This document shows positions 35,445 through 44,378 of a stretch of 64,000 bases of DNA, in pieces (positions within the stretch are counted from its first letter, which is position 1; each line of letters starts with the position of its first letter). Origin of the DNA: Anaerolineae bacterium (lineage in GTDB: Bacteria; Chloroflexota; Anaerolineae; Anaerolineales; Anaerolineaceae). Where the stretch lies: assembly GCA_013314735.1 (NCBI GenBank), contig JABUFD010000001.1, positions 620,001 through 684,000 on the forward strand, in the 5' to 3' direction. The position numbers and the translations under genes were made by a program. The notes beneath the pieces are model-generated. The model searched no databases and was not told where the DNA came from. It saw only the letters and a list, made by a program, of their open reading frames with translations.

Positions 35445-36629
35445 TCATTCCTTCCCAGACGGTGCGTTTTCCCGGGAATTCTTATATTCCTGGTATCGTT
35501 CCACCAGTTTTAGGGATGCGTTCACAATTTGCTGCGAAACCAGATCATTCGGCCGCAGGAAACTGATCGGTTTATGGGCGTTTTCTGCCTGGTAGGCCTG
35601 TTCTGGTGAAGCAGGGATCACATGTGCTATCGAGTGATGGATTTGTTCTTCCATCTGGCTCAGGGTCAGTGAAATTGATGACCTTGCCTGGGATATGGAT
35701 GCGAGTGTCAATGGTTTCAAACTATCGAATTCATAGGCAGAAACCTGGGTGATTAATTTCCTCGTTTTTTCGATAATTGATGGGAATGGGGCCGTGATCA
35801 GGATCAATTCATCGCACTGCGAAAGCATGCGAGCGTAATTGCTCCAACACATGGTCCCAAAATCCAGAAACAGGAGGGGCGCCAGGTTGGATAATTCTTG
35901 TACGACCAATTCTGCCTGGTCAACAGCCTGTCCATATTTGATATTTTCCAGTTGGTCTGATGCTGCCAGAACCAGAGGACCGTAATTCATACGGATTAAT
36001 TCTGTTTGCAGGCTTTGCCCATCAATTTCCGGGATGGGCATCTTTAAGAAATCTTCCAGTGTTTTCTTGGATTCCGAACCGTAAAAATTTAAGAACGAAC
36101 CATGACCTGGAGTCATCTCTGCCAATACCACTCTGGAATGGAGGTGTTGGGCTGCGTTACAGGCCAGGTTTACCGCCATGGTGGATGCACCCGCACCGCC
36201 GACTGCTCCCATAACCCCCACAGTATAACTGGCTGTGCGGTGGGTTGGTTCAGGTGATGTGCTTTTATCCAACAAGGTTTTCACATGAGAGATCAATTCC
36301 GCAGGATGAATCGGCTTGGTGAGGTAATCATCCGCGCCTGATTCGTAACCGGTGACCTTATCGTCAAGCTGGTTGCGAGCGCTGAAAATCAACACAGGGA
36401 TATCCGTGGTTTTTTTGTTCTTTTTCAGCCGTTTTACGACCTCAAAACCACTGATATCAGGCATCATGATATCAAGAATGATCAGGTTAGGATTCTCCGT
36501 AATGGCAAGTTCAAGAGCCTGGGTGCCGTTATTGGCATTGATAACCTGTAATCCCTGACGGCGCAAAGCGATGCTGATTAAACGAAGCGTTTCGACTTCA
36601 TCATCCACGATAAGTATTTTCTTGATCAT
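35445..36629 (-). CDS. Receiver domain fused to CpaE/MinD-like ATPase
   Basis: A 394-residue fusion. The receiver domain (about 1-125) has DDE, the phosphoacceptor in LIILDIMMPDISG and the conserved Lys in DDYLTKPIHP. The C-terminal domain (about 135-380) is a ParA/MinD-type ATPase of the CpaE group. Its Walker A-like loop reads GAVGGAGASTMAVNLA, with Ala where MinD has the P-loop Lys, as in many CpaE proteins. CpaE localises Flp/Tad pilus machinery, but no tad genes are nearby. The pairing with the GAF kinase suggests phosphorylation-controlled positioning of some complex. Confidence 0.88.
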   Translation of the reverse strand: MIKKILIVDDEVETLRLISIALRRQGLQVINANNGTQALELAITENPNLIILDIMMPDISGFEVVKRLKKNKKTTDIPVLIFSARNQLDDKVTGYESGADDYLTKPIHPAELISHVKTLLDKSTSPEPTHRTASYTVGVMGAVGGAGASTMAVNLACNAAQHLHSRVVLAEMTPGHGSFLNFYGSESKKTLEDFLKMPIPEIDGQSLQTELIRMNYGPLVLAASDQLENIKYGQAVDQAELVVQELSNLAPLLFLDFGTMCWSNYARMLSQCDELILITAPFPSIIEKTRKLITQVSAYEFDSLKPLTLASISQARSSISLTLSQMEEQIHHSIAHVIPASPEQAYQAENAHKPISFLRPNDLVSQQIVNASLKLVERYQEYKNSRENAPSGKE

Positions 36630-36793
36630 TCATGACCTCTCATTTTTGTTACGGCGTTCGGCCTTGTATCCAAATGATGGCAAATTACTTTGGATTGGCC
36701 TGATAAATGAACTCAATGAAACCTAGGAATGGATTCCCTTTTATCATACAATATTTTTTAATATGATGCTACTAAATTCTCCCTCTTTTTTAA

Positions 36794-38254
36794 TTGAAAA
36801 TGCAGCTTGCTGAGGATTTTCTCTCCGTCTTTGTGCATGAATGCGCAGGTGACAGCCAGGGGTTGTACTTGGTGTGTGTATCCGGCGGGATGGACAGTGT
36901 TGTTTTACTGGACCTGGTGGTGGGTTGTGAGATCCCCTGCATCGTTGCGCATTTTAACCATCAACTGCGTCCCTCTGCAAACAAGGAGGAAGCTTTCGTT
37001 CGTTCCCTGGCGCAAACATATCAGCTTCCTGCACTGGTTGCTGGCTGCGATGTGAAGACAGTGGCGGTAGAAAAGAAAACCGGGCTAGAAGAGACCGCAA
37101 GGCAGCTGCGTTATGACTTTTTCTTCCAGCAAGCACGGAACAATGGTTGCATGGGCATTCTCACTGCACATCATGCAGATGACCAGGTGGAGACGGTAAT
37201 GATGCATCTCCTGCGCGGAGCGGGAATAGATGGCCTGGGCGGGATGGCCTACCATGGCATCCTGCCCGGCTGGGATTCCAAAATTCCTGTATTGCGGCCA
37301 CTTTTGGGAGTATGGCGCGATGAAATCAATGAATATGCACTGACGCAGGGTTTGGGCTATATTGAGGATGAATCAAACACTGACACACGGTTTTTCCGGA
37401 ACCGCCTGCGGCATGAAGTGTTGCCTTATCTGGACCAGGTATCGCCCGGGGTCAAGAAACGTATATGGCAAACGGCTGCCATTGCCGCAGGGACCCGCTC
37501 CATCACCCAAATGGTAACAACGCAAGACTGGCAATTGTGTGAAGGTGGTCAGATCGGTGGAGTTATTCAAATGAGTACCGCGCGATTCCGATCATTACCC
37601 GTGTACCGTCAGCGCAATTTACTTCGCGAGGTCTTGCGGTTGGCGATGCCACAGCAGCGTGACATTGGCTTTGGGGTTGTTGACCGGTTGATCGCATTTC
37701 TGGAGAATCCTTCTGAACGGAAGGTATATACCATCGATGATCAACATTCCGCCCGGATTGATGGCAGGCACTGTTTTTTGGGGAACTCCCGGCAGATCGA
37801 AGATCACTTAAAACTGGCTCATCCACAATGGAATCAGGATACATTCCTGATCAAGGTTACCTGCCAGGGGGTACTCAACTTGAGTAATGGATACCAAATA
37901 TCATGGGAACTGCTGGATTACCCGGATGTTCCTTCCGGATTTCGAGATCAATATAACCCGGAGGAAGCATGGCTGGATGCGGCAGTATTCGATGGCGCTA
38001 TTCTGTTACGCCATTTTGTGCCTGGGGATGCAATGGCACCCCTGGGAATGGAAGGACGAACGGCCAAGATTTCAGACTTACTGATCAATCACAAAATCCC
38101 TAGACCCGTGCGGGAATGCTACCCGGTTATCACTTCAAAGGATGGGGTCATTTGCTGGCTGCCCGGTATCCGTCAGGCAGAATATGGAAAGATCACCGGC
38201 AGAACCCGCCATACTCTCCATTTGGTGATCAGTAACAATGATGGCAGTGGATAG
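36794..38254 (+). CDS. tilS: tRNA(Ile)-lysidine synthetase
   Basis: TilS converts C34 of tRNA-Ile(CAU) to lysidine so that it reads AUA codons; it is essential in most bacteria. The 486-residue protein has the PP-loop CVSGGMDSVVLLDLV near residue 30, HFNHQLRPSANKEEAFV, ARQLRYDFF, and TAHHADDQVETVMMHLLRGAG. The C-terminal TilS domain is present (PGDAMAPLGMEGRTAKISDLLINHKIPRPVR). The second ATG at 36800 is an alternative start. TACAAT upstream near 36745 may be its -10 box. Confidence 0.95.
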   Translation: MKMQLAEDFLSVFVHECAGDSQGLYLVCVSGGMDSVVLLDLVVGCEIPCIVAHFNHQLRPSANKEEAFVRSLAQTYQLPALVAGCDVKTVAVEKKTGLEETARQLRYDFFFQQARNNGCMGILTAHHADDQVETVMMHLLRGAGIDGLGGMAYHGILPGWDSKIPVLRPLLGVWRDEINEYALTQGLGYIEDESNTDTRFFRNRLRHEVLPYLDQVSPGVKKRIWQTAAIAAGTRSITQMVTTQDWQLCEGGQIGGVIQMSTARFRSLPVYRQRNLLREVLRLAMPQQRDIGFGVVDRLIAFLENPSERKVYTIDDQHSARIDGRHCFLGNSRQIEDHLKLAHPQWNQDTFLIKVTCQGVLNLSNGYQISWELLDYPDVPSGFRDQYNPEEAWLDAAVFDGAILLRHFVPGDAMAPLGMEGRTAKISDLLINHKIPRPVRECYPVITSKDGVICWLPGIRQAEYGKITGRTRHTLHLVISNNDGSG

Positions 38255-38269
38255 ATTGCTCCCCGGTGA

Positions 38270-39169
38270 TTAACTTGCGCTCGCTAACCGCTGTAATTTC
38301 ATTTTTAATTCACGAAACTGGATGGCAGATACGCCAAGCTTGATCCGGATTTGTTCGGGGTCGGTTCCATTTTCCCAGTCACGCAGCACAGCTGTCCAGC
38401 GGCACATGTCGAAAGAAAGGTGCTTTTCAATCCCTGCCCGTTTGCCGATATCTTCCAGCAGGTATTCCAGCCGGCGGGGAGACCAGGGAAAAAGTTTTTC
38501 GTCCGGTTGATATTGAGCCAGGTATTCCTGGTAAGCTTCAACCCATTCTGCATTTAATTCCAGGCGGCGTTCTTTATAACGGTAAGCAGGATTGGCATAC
38601 CGAATATAGAGTGCTGCGCCAGCAGGAGAGTCAAGATCGAGATGATTGATATTAATTTCGCGGCACTCACCTTTTTTTATGCCTGTTAACAGAAGTAGAG
38701 AAAGCAGCGTAAAGGGACGGGCATCAGCGGGGGAATCACTTCGGTACGCCTGGGCGGCTTCAATTACTTTTGCTTCTTCCTCATGTGTCAGCACCAGGGG
38801 GAGAGGGCTGATGACGGAATGCTGGACGACCTTCTCTGATGGGTCAGCCAGAATCACACCCGCACCCTGGAGCCATCGAAAGAACGATTTCACCGAGGTG
38901 ATTCTACGGGCCAATGTTTTTGGGCTGCAGGATGTGCCCCGCCCGTTTTGGAGCCAGTCGAGAAACAGGTTGATATCATTGGTATGAATACCGCCGATAG
39001 CCTGGTCTGGCGGGAGAAAGCCGGCAAACAAATTCAAGTCACCGATGAATGCTTTAATGGTGTAAGGGGAACGTCCTTTGTCATCAAGAAAAATTTCCCA
39101 TGCCTGAATGGCAACATTCAGGGGGGTATCACTGGTTAACCGGGTGACAGGTTTCGCATTATCGTTCAT
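38270..39169 (-). CDS. Tyrosine-recombinase-fold protein lacking catalytic residues
   Basis: A 299-residue XerC/D-like protein. It has an N-terminal SAM-like DNA-binding domain (about 15-120, SPYTIKAFIGDLNLFAGFL) and a C-terminal recombinase fold. Catalytic positions are changed. ArgI (TGLR) reads TGIKKGE and the HxLRH box reads FDMCRWTA, so only the Arg remains. The GH motif reads GVSAIQF, and the Tyr nucleophile region (QFRELKMKLQRL) has no Tyr. Recombination is therefore unlikely. It probably binds DNA as a regulatory or structural protein. No mobile-element features flank it. Confidence 0.82.
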   Translation of the reverse strand: MNDNAKPVTRLTSDTPLNVAIQAWEIFLDDKGRSPYTIKAFIGDLNLFAGFLPPDQAIGGIHTNDINLFLDWLQNGRGTSCSPKTLARRITSVKSFFRWLQGAGVILADPSEKVVQHSVISPLPLVLTHEEEAKVIEAAQAYRSDSPADARPFTLLSLLLLTGIKKGECREININHLDLDSPAGAALYIRYANPAYRYKERRLELNAEWVEAYQEYLAQYQPDEKLFPWSPRRLEYLLEDIGKRAGIEKHLSFDMCRWTAVLRDWENGTDPEQIRIKLGVSAIQFRELKMKLQRLASAS

Positions 39170-39285
39170 CAGCCCCTCCTCGGTGGTGGATGGAAGTAAA
39201 TCGCCGGACTAATTGCGCATAGATAAGGCTAGTTTACAGCAAAATGATGATCAAGTCAATCTTTTTGCTGTGAAGGTGGGCCGTC

Positions 39286-40344
39286 TCATTCGGTGAAAAA
39301 AGCCTGCTGAATGATCGGGTCAATGTAGTAATGATTAGGCAATGAAACGTATGCGCCATTGGATTGCCTGGTATCAATCACTTCAGGCGGTTCCAGCGTT
39401 TCCCGGTAAATCGTATTCATATCCAGAACAGACGCTACTTTAGCCAAACCAAGGACAATATCCAGTGGAATGTTTGTTTCAACATAATCCGCGTAGATAT
39501 CGTACATGCTGGGTATTTTCGCAAGGACATCGAGGCTGATCATACGGTTGAACAGGGCCTGAATCACTTCCTGAGCACGGCGCAGCCTGTCATAGTCACT
39601 GGTGCTATAGCGGGAGCGGACATACCATAATGCCGTTTCGCCGTTCATCAGCATTGTACCGGGATAGACCGTACAATACCCGTTGGATGCTTGTGGTAAT
39701 GAACACTTGTCACTTAAAGTTTGTGCGATCTCGACTTCTACCCCGCCCAGATTTTCGACCAATGCAGTGAATCCCTGCATGTTAATGAGTGCGTAGTAAT
39801 CAGGACGAACGCCAAAGTTTGCCTCAAACATATCCTGGGTTGTGCCGAAACCGAATTGCATGGCGGTGTTGATCCGGTCGCACGATTCAACATCATACCC
39901 GCTGTAGGTGCCGGGGATGTAAACACACAAATCGCGCGGGAAGGATACCACTGACACCTTGTTTGAGATCGTATTGATTCCCACCAACATGATGACATCA
40001 GTGCGAAAACCGCTGTCAGGGCGGTAATCGGAACCGAGCAATAAGAAGTTGATCTGGCCTTCCGGGATATCCAAACCGATCAGGGCTGTTTCTGTTTCGG
40101 TAGGATTTTCATCCGCGCTATTCTCAATTTCTGCTACAGGGGTATTCTCCACCTGCTTTGCCTGGGGTTGGAATGGTGTGGCGGTTGGCTGAGCATTGGG
40201 GTTGGGAGTTATTAATACCCAATCCCGTACCGAACGGTTGATAAAAGCCATCGGTACTGCCTGCACGCCGCAGCCTGCGATCAAAAGTACAATGATTAAT
40301 GTGAAAAAAAACGTTGCCCAGAACTTTTTCATGTTGAAACTCAT
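39286..40344 (-). CDS. LytR-CpsA-Psr (LCP) family glycopolymer transferase
   Basis: LCP enzymes move polyprenyl-linked glycopolymers onto peptidoglycan or proteins outside the membrane. The 352-residue protein has an N-terminal membrane helix (about 9-28, ending in AGCG, a possible lipobox), a short Thr/Pro linker, and the LCP core. Core motifs include LLLGSDYRPDSGFRTDVIMLVGI, VSFPRDLCVYIPG, the conserved RINTAMQFG and the catalytic Arg region VRSRYSTSDYDRLRRAQEV. The start is uncertain: 40344 overlaps upstream codons less well than the later 40332, and both have imperfect ribosome-binding-site spacing. The gene follows the LysM protein gene by 7 bp. Confidence 0.92.
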   Translation of the reverse strand: MSFNMKKFWATFFFTLIIVLLIAGCGVQAVPMAFINRSVRDWVLITPNPNAQPTATPFQPQAKQVENTPVAEIENSADENPTETETALIGLDIPEGQINFLLLGSDYRPDSGFRTDVIMLVGINTISNKVSVVSFPRDLCVYIPGTYSGYDVESCDRINTAMQFGFGTTQDMFEANFGVRPDYYALINMQGFTALVENLGGVEVEIAQTLSDKCSLPQASNGYCTVYPGTMLMNGETALWYVRSRYSTSDYDRLRRAQEVIQALFNRMISLDVLAKIPSMYDIYADYVETNIPLDIVLGLAKVASVLDMNTIYRETLEPPEVIDTRQSNGAYVSLPNHYYIDPIIQQAFFTE

Positions 40345-40351
40345 CACCTTC

Positions 40352-41020
40352 TCATGGCTCAGATTTGGTTGGTGCTGCTGTAGTTTCCGTTGGTGACGGA
40401 GATGAAGATTCTTCTGTAGGCTGCCCGGTCGGTTCGGGCGTGTCTGTCGGGATGTCTTCGGTAGCCATAATCGTTGGGGTTGGCTGTGGTGTATGGGTTG
40501 GCTGGGGCCTGGCTGTTTCAGTAACATCCGGTGTACTTGTGGCGACATTGGGAACCCACAATAATTGACCTGATATGATTGTGGTGCTGTTCCCAAGGCA
40601 GTTTGCCTTTTGAAGTAATGAAATTGATACCCGGAATTTCAAACTGATGCGGTAGAGATTATCACCTGATTGTACTGTATAAAGACGCCACCCAACAGGC
40701 GGTTGGCATTGGACTGAAAAACTGGTCGCAGTTGCTGTCATTGAAGGGGTAATGCTTGCAGAGGGAGTGGCCATGAGTGGTTCTGTTGCCATTTTCGTGC
40801 CAGTGACGGTTGGCGTTGGCGAAGGCATGGTGGGTGAATTTTGGGGTAAAACAATAATCCGCAAGGTGGACGTGGGGTTAGAAGTTAATGGCGTGTCAGA
40901 ATCGGCGGCCAGGGTGCTCTCCACTTGACCAAGCCCTGCAGCACCTGCTCCGATAATGACAACCATAAACCATGCCAGAAGGAGAAGCGTACTGGCACCT
41001 TGCCGGATCAGGTTACTCAT
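40352..41020 (-). CDS. LysM-domain membrane/exported protein
   Basis: A 222-residue protein. An N-terminal hydrophobic helix (TLLLLAWFMVVIIGAGAAGLG) acts as signal or anchor, followed by a Thr/Pro-rich stretch. A single LysM domain covers about residues 108-152 (RLYTVQSGDNLYRISLKFRVSISLLQKAN). The tail is Pro/Thr/Glu-rich and probably spans the wall. LysM binds peptidoglycan. Its start overlaps the end of the upstream 7TM protein by 8 bp, and the LCP gene follows by 7 bp. A cell-envelope operon is likely. Confidence 0.88.
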   Translation of the reverse strand: MSNLIRQGASTLLLLAWFMVVIIGAGAAGLGQVESTLAADSDTPLTSNPTSTLRIIVLPQNSPTMPSPTPTVTGTKMATEPLMATPSASITPSMTATATSFSVQCQPPVGWRLYTVQSGDNLYRISLKFRVSISLLQKANCLGNSTTIISGQLLWVPNVATSTPDVTETARPQPTHTPQPTPTIMATEDIPTDTPEPTGQPTEESSSPSPTETTAAPTKSEP

Positions 41021-43565
41021 GCTGGGTCAATGCCTCGGGAGGAGAAGGTGGGCGAACCGATCCACTCTTATGGATCGAACCATCGGGCGAATGTTTCACA
41101 ATTTCGTCATTCCTTTCTGCACAGGAGATTAACTTATTCACCTGGTCCTGAATGGTACGGGTTGACGCATTGATCTGTTCAAACAATTGGGCAGCACTGT
41201 CGTTTTCGTCCATGTGGGCGGATAACAGGTTTGAACAACCGGTGATTGTGCTGATCGGTTGAAGTATGTCCTGGATGAGAGAGATGATGATCTGGTTGTT
41301 TTCCCGGATTCCCTCACTGACCATGTCCTGTTCCAGTTGGATGGTGTGGATCATCTCCTGCTTCTGTTCGATTTTATCTCGTAAATATTCCACTTCTTCC
41401 AGCGTGCTGATCATCTCAGCCTGGAGATTTTCGATGGTCAGGGAATCCCCTTGATTTTTTGCCAATGCTTCCAGCATCGTCATTCTCAGTTTTTCGTTTT
41501 CCTCCTGAATGCTGGATAATATCAGGCTGGCTTCTTCACTTTTACTGCGATGTTTTTCCAGTTCCACAAAAATCTGATTGATCTTCTTGTAGTTCCGTTG
41601 GTTGATTTGTGCCAGGTGGTCGAAAAAGTCCTTCATTTTCAAACTGTTGAGGAAGCTTTCCTCGAGCATTTTCTGAAGGCGCGACTGTTCTTTCAATACC
41701 GATTGCGCGGTACGAATATCTTCCAGGAAATATTCAGCTTGCAATAGGAATGATTCCCCGTCTTGCGCATCATCATTCGGTGTCTGGAATTGATGGAGGT
41801 TCACGATTTGTTCCTGGATGCTCTCCAGGACTATCACACTCTGCACCTGATTCTGTTCCAGAATGGCGTTCATTTCGGTGGTTCGGTAGAGGAGATCCTT
41901 GGCACGGGCAAGAGTCTCATTGAGATGGGTCTTTTCATCCAGGGGCTGGTTTTCCTGTGGTTGCAAATACGCGAGTTGTGATGGTGTGGGCTGCGCCCCA
42001 TGCAGGGCCTCAATTTCCAATTGCAAGGATTGATTTTCACGAATAGTTTGTTCCAGTTCTGCGTGGAGCAGGCTGTTTTGGGTTTGGGCATGGTCAAGCC
42101 ATGCTTTCAGAATCTGGATGGTCTCTTTGAAACGTTTGCAGCCATCGCTTTCCACCGGCATGCTGACAATTTGGTCAGTCATCCGAACCAGGTCATTTTG
42201 CAGTTCTTTGGCGCGTTCTTTCAGGTTTTCATGTTCATTGGAAAGGCGGTTGAAGTTTTCCTGGAGGTCTTGAAAATTGAACGAAGCGATCGAACGGAAA
42301 TCGGGCTGCTTTGATTCCAGCATGCGTTGGATCGTTTTCTGGAGTTGTTCTTCGCGTTGTTTTTGGTGAAGCAACAGCAGCAGTGAGTTGACAGATGATG
42401 CAAGGGCTGCCCGGTTTACATCATCCCACTGGCCTTTCGTCCTGGCTGTCAGAATAAGGCTGGTCCTGGTTTCCGGCTGCAAGGGAAAGGGCAGCACCAA
42501 TATGTCCGGAACGCCGAAAAGATTAAGTCGCCTTCCAAGCGTTCTGAACTCATCACGGAATCCCGGCACGGAATCATATGTCATGATGAATTGTGCTTCG
42601 AGGGCATGTGAGAGAAATGGGATGGTTTCCGGTTCACACTCAACCACTGGGATGGCTTCAACGGGTTCTGTTCGTTGGGGGCCGGCAGGGATACCCTCGA
42701 TCACAACTGCGGGTGAATGGCTGCAACTTTTCACCAGGTAGCAATATTTGGCATCTGCCAATTCGATCAGTATGTGGGGAATGGTTTGTTGGAAAATTTG
42801 AGAATTACTTTCCGACAGGCTTTTTAATTGACGGTTCAGGGCTGTGATAGCGGCATTACCGGCGGGTGATTCGCCCTTTTTCCCGGTTGTAGTTATCATC
42901 ACGGCAGTCATTTGCGGCATCATGGCGAGTAAAAACAGAAAACCCAGGCGAACCAGGGCAGTGCCGTCATTTTGTTGCTGGTTCAAATAGATGTGTAACG
43001 ATAAGGTGATTGTCGGTACAAGTAAGGCGAGCAAACTTTTCAACCAACCTGAAGGCCTGCGCACAACCATAACCAGCACACCAGTGCTGAGCAGCACCAG
43101 GACGGCAATTGCGGCATACCAACCTGATGCACTAACGGGAAATGCCTGATTATGGGTACCAGACCACCAATTCTGGCTGATCAACCAGAATGCAGCAGCC
43201 GTGGCGGCACCGAGTGCGCCAAAAATGGCGTCCCAAACCTGGTGTCGCACTGGAGTGGACAAAATCCAGGAAAAAGCAATGGCAATGACTGCATAACTGA
43301 GCCATTCAACAATTGGCAAAACTGCTGGACCATGCACCAATTCCTGCCACGACATCAGACTCAGGGTAAATAGGGCAAGCAATGCCAGCAGCACAATTCC
43401 GTTGGCGAATCCATACCTAGTGCGGATTTGAGGGCTCATAGATTCACGGTTGGACAGGATAGTCTGCAAAGTAAACGTGCAGGCGAAGACAACAACAATG
43501 TAAAAAGCCATGGTCCCGGCTGGTGCCAGGAGCAGTGCTGAGAGTTGGGTTATGAATGCATACAT
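41013..43565 (-). CDS. 7TM protein with GAF-like domain and long coiled coil, kinase-like but without catalytic parts
   Basis: An 850-residue protein of unknown function. About seven membrane helices fill residues 15-225. A GAF-like region (about 260-420) follows, then a long Glu/Gln/Leu-rich coiled coil (about 420-770). The C-terminus (LIQDILQPISTITGCSNLLSAH) resembles a HisKA dimerisation helix, but the phosphoacceptor His position is not conserved and no HATPase domain follows. The start at 43565 is chosen because the upstream extension is unlike a protein. It heads a minus-strand run with the LysM and LCP genes. TATAAT on the minus strand at 43614-43619 may be its -10 box. It may sense and transmit through the coiled coil. 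Confidence 0.72.
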   Translation of the reverse strand: MYAFITQLSALLLAPAGTMAFYIVVVFACTFTLQTILSNRESMSPQIRTRYGFANGIVLLALLALFTLSLMSWQELVHGPAVLPIVEWLSYAVIAIAFSWILSTPVRHQVWDAIFGALGAATAAAFWLISQNWWSGTHNQAFPVSASGWYAAIAVLVLLSTGVLVMVVRRPSGWLKSLLALLVPTITLSLHIYLNQQQNDGTALVRLGFLFLLAMMPQMTAVMITTTGKKGESPAGNAAITALNRQLKSLSESNSQIFQQTIPHILIELADAKYCYLVKSCSHSPAVVIEGIPAGPQRTEPVEAIPVVECEPETIPFLSHALEAQFIMTYDSVPGFRDEFRTLGRRLNLFGVPDILVLPFPLQPETRTSLILTARTKGQWDDVNRAALASSVNSLLLLLHQKQREEQLQKTIQRMLESKQPDFRSIASFNFQDLQENFNRLSNEHENLKERAKELQNDLVRMTDQIVSMPVESDGCKRFKETIQILKAWLDHAQTQNSLLHAELEQTIRENQSLQLEIEALHGAQPTPSQLAYLQPQENQPLDEKTHLNETLARAKDLLYRTTEMNAILEQNQVQSVIVLESIQEQIVNLHQFQTPNDDAQDGESFLLQAEYFLEDIRTAQSVLKEQSRLQKMLEESFLNSLKMKDFFDHLAQINQRNYKKINQIFVELEKHRSKSEEASLILSSIQEENEKLRMTMLEALAKNQGDSLTIENLQAEMISTLEEVEYLRDKIEQKQEMIHTIQLEQDMVSEGIRENNQIIISLIQDILQPISTITGCSNLLSAHMDENDSAAQLFEQINASTRTIQDQVNKLISCAERNDEIVKHSPDGSIHKSGSVRPPSPPEALTQHE

Positions 43566-43687
43566 TGTGTTCGTTGATCTTCCCTTCGCATCAATGACCA
43601 GTATCCCACAACAATTATAGCATTGCGTCTGTGCAAGAATAGCGCCAGAGTGCAAAACGTTTGCTTTGGAAGTGGAGCACAGATAAC

Positions 43688-43715
43688 TTGACAAAATGAC
43701 CAATTGGTATAAAAT
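43688..43715 (+). promoter_or_regulatory. tRNA-Leu promoter
   Basis: Consensus TTGACA (43688-43693), 16 bp, then TAAAAT (43710-43715), 14 bp before the mature tRNA 5' end. Confidence 0.75.
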
Positions 43716-43729
43716 AATGAAGCATTAGA

Positions 43730-43814
<85 letters not shown>

Positions 43815-43816
43815 TT

Positions 43817-43845
43817 AACCAGGTTGAAAGACCTGGTTTTTTATT
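43817..43845 (+). terminator. tRNA-Leu terminator
   Basis: The stem AACCAGGT / ACCTGGTT (43817-43824 with 43831-43838) is followed by a T run, directly after the tRNA. Confidence 0.88.
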
Positions 43846-43908
43846 ATCCTGTTTTCGTTCCTCCTGCTATAATGAAATGAATATAGAATCTGGACGGATT
43901 TGTAAAAT

Positions 43909-44319
43909 ATGAAACAGCCAGACCTGCTTCGAAACTTTTTTAAGAAAACTTTGGTAAAGCAACTGATCCTTATTGGCCTGGTAGTTGCGGCATTTTTCTT
44001 CTTGTTGAATCTTAATTACCGGTTGAGCAGTGTTTTTACCAACCGCCGCACTGTTGAAACCCTGCAGACAGAAGTAGTGGCACTGTATGCCACAGATATT
44101 GCTTTGCGTACCGAGATAGCTGAAGTGCAGTCAGAGCATGCGGTTGAAGAATTCAGCCGTGAAGCCGGATATATCCAGGCTCAGGATGTTCCGGTAGCTG
44201 TTGTCGGGATTGAAGGCGATCTGCCTGACCTTTCCGTACCGGATGAACCAGCGGTAACACGTACATACGAAAACTGGGAACTTTGGATGTACCTTCTGTT
44301 TGGCAAGGTTTTCCCTTAA
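43909..44319 (+). CDS. FtsB/DivIC-like septum protein
   Basis: A 136-residue bitopic membrane protein. TM at about 18-37 (LILIGLVVAAFFFLLNL) is followed by a coiled coil (about 45-85, TVETLQTEVVALYATDIALRTEIAEVQSEHAVEEFSRE), the layout of the FtsB/DivIC/FtsL group of divisome proteins. It also ends with a hydrophobic segment (WELWMYLLFGKVF). TATAAT lies at 43868-43873. A cell-division role is inferred from architecture. Confidence 0.7.
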   Translation: MKQPDLLRNFFKKTLVKQLILIGLVVAAFFFLLNLNYRLSSVFTNRRTVETLQTEVVALYATDIALRTEIAEVQSEHAVEEFSREAGYIQAQDVPVAVVGIEGDLPDLSVPDEPAVTRTYENWELWMYLLFGKVFP

Positions 44320-44329
44320 ATGTAAAACT

Positions 44330-44357
44330 GGGAGTTCCACTTTGTGTCGGAACTCCC
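44330..44357. terminator. Terminator hairpin between convergent genes
   Basis: The 9-bp stem GGGAGTTCC / GGAACTCCC (44330-44338 with 44349-44357) lies between the FtsB-like and ugd stops. It is followed by T-rich sequence on the minus strand (AGTTTTACATTT). Confidence 0.65.
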
Positions 44358-44378
44358 ATAATCCTTTATTGTTGGCAC

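Noticed and set aside
39236-39271. Terminator between the recombinase and LCP genes
   Set aside because: A 9-bp AT-rich stem with an 18-nt loop and no clear T run is too weak to call.
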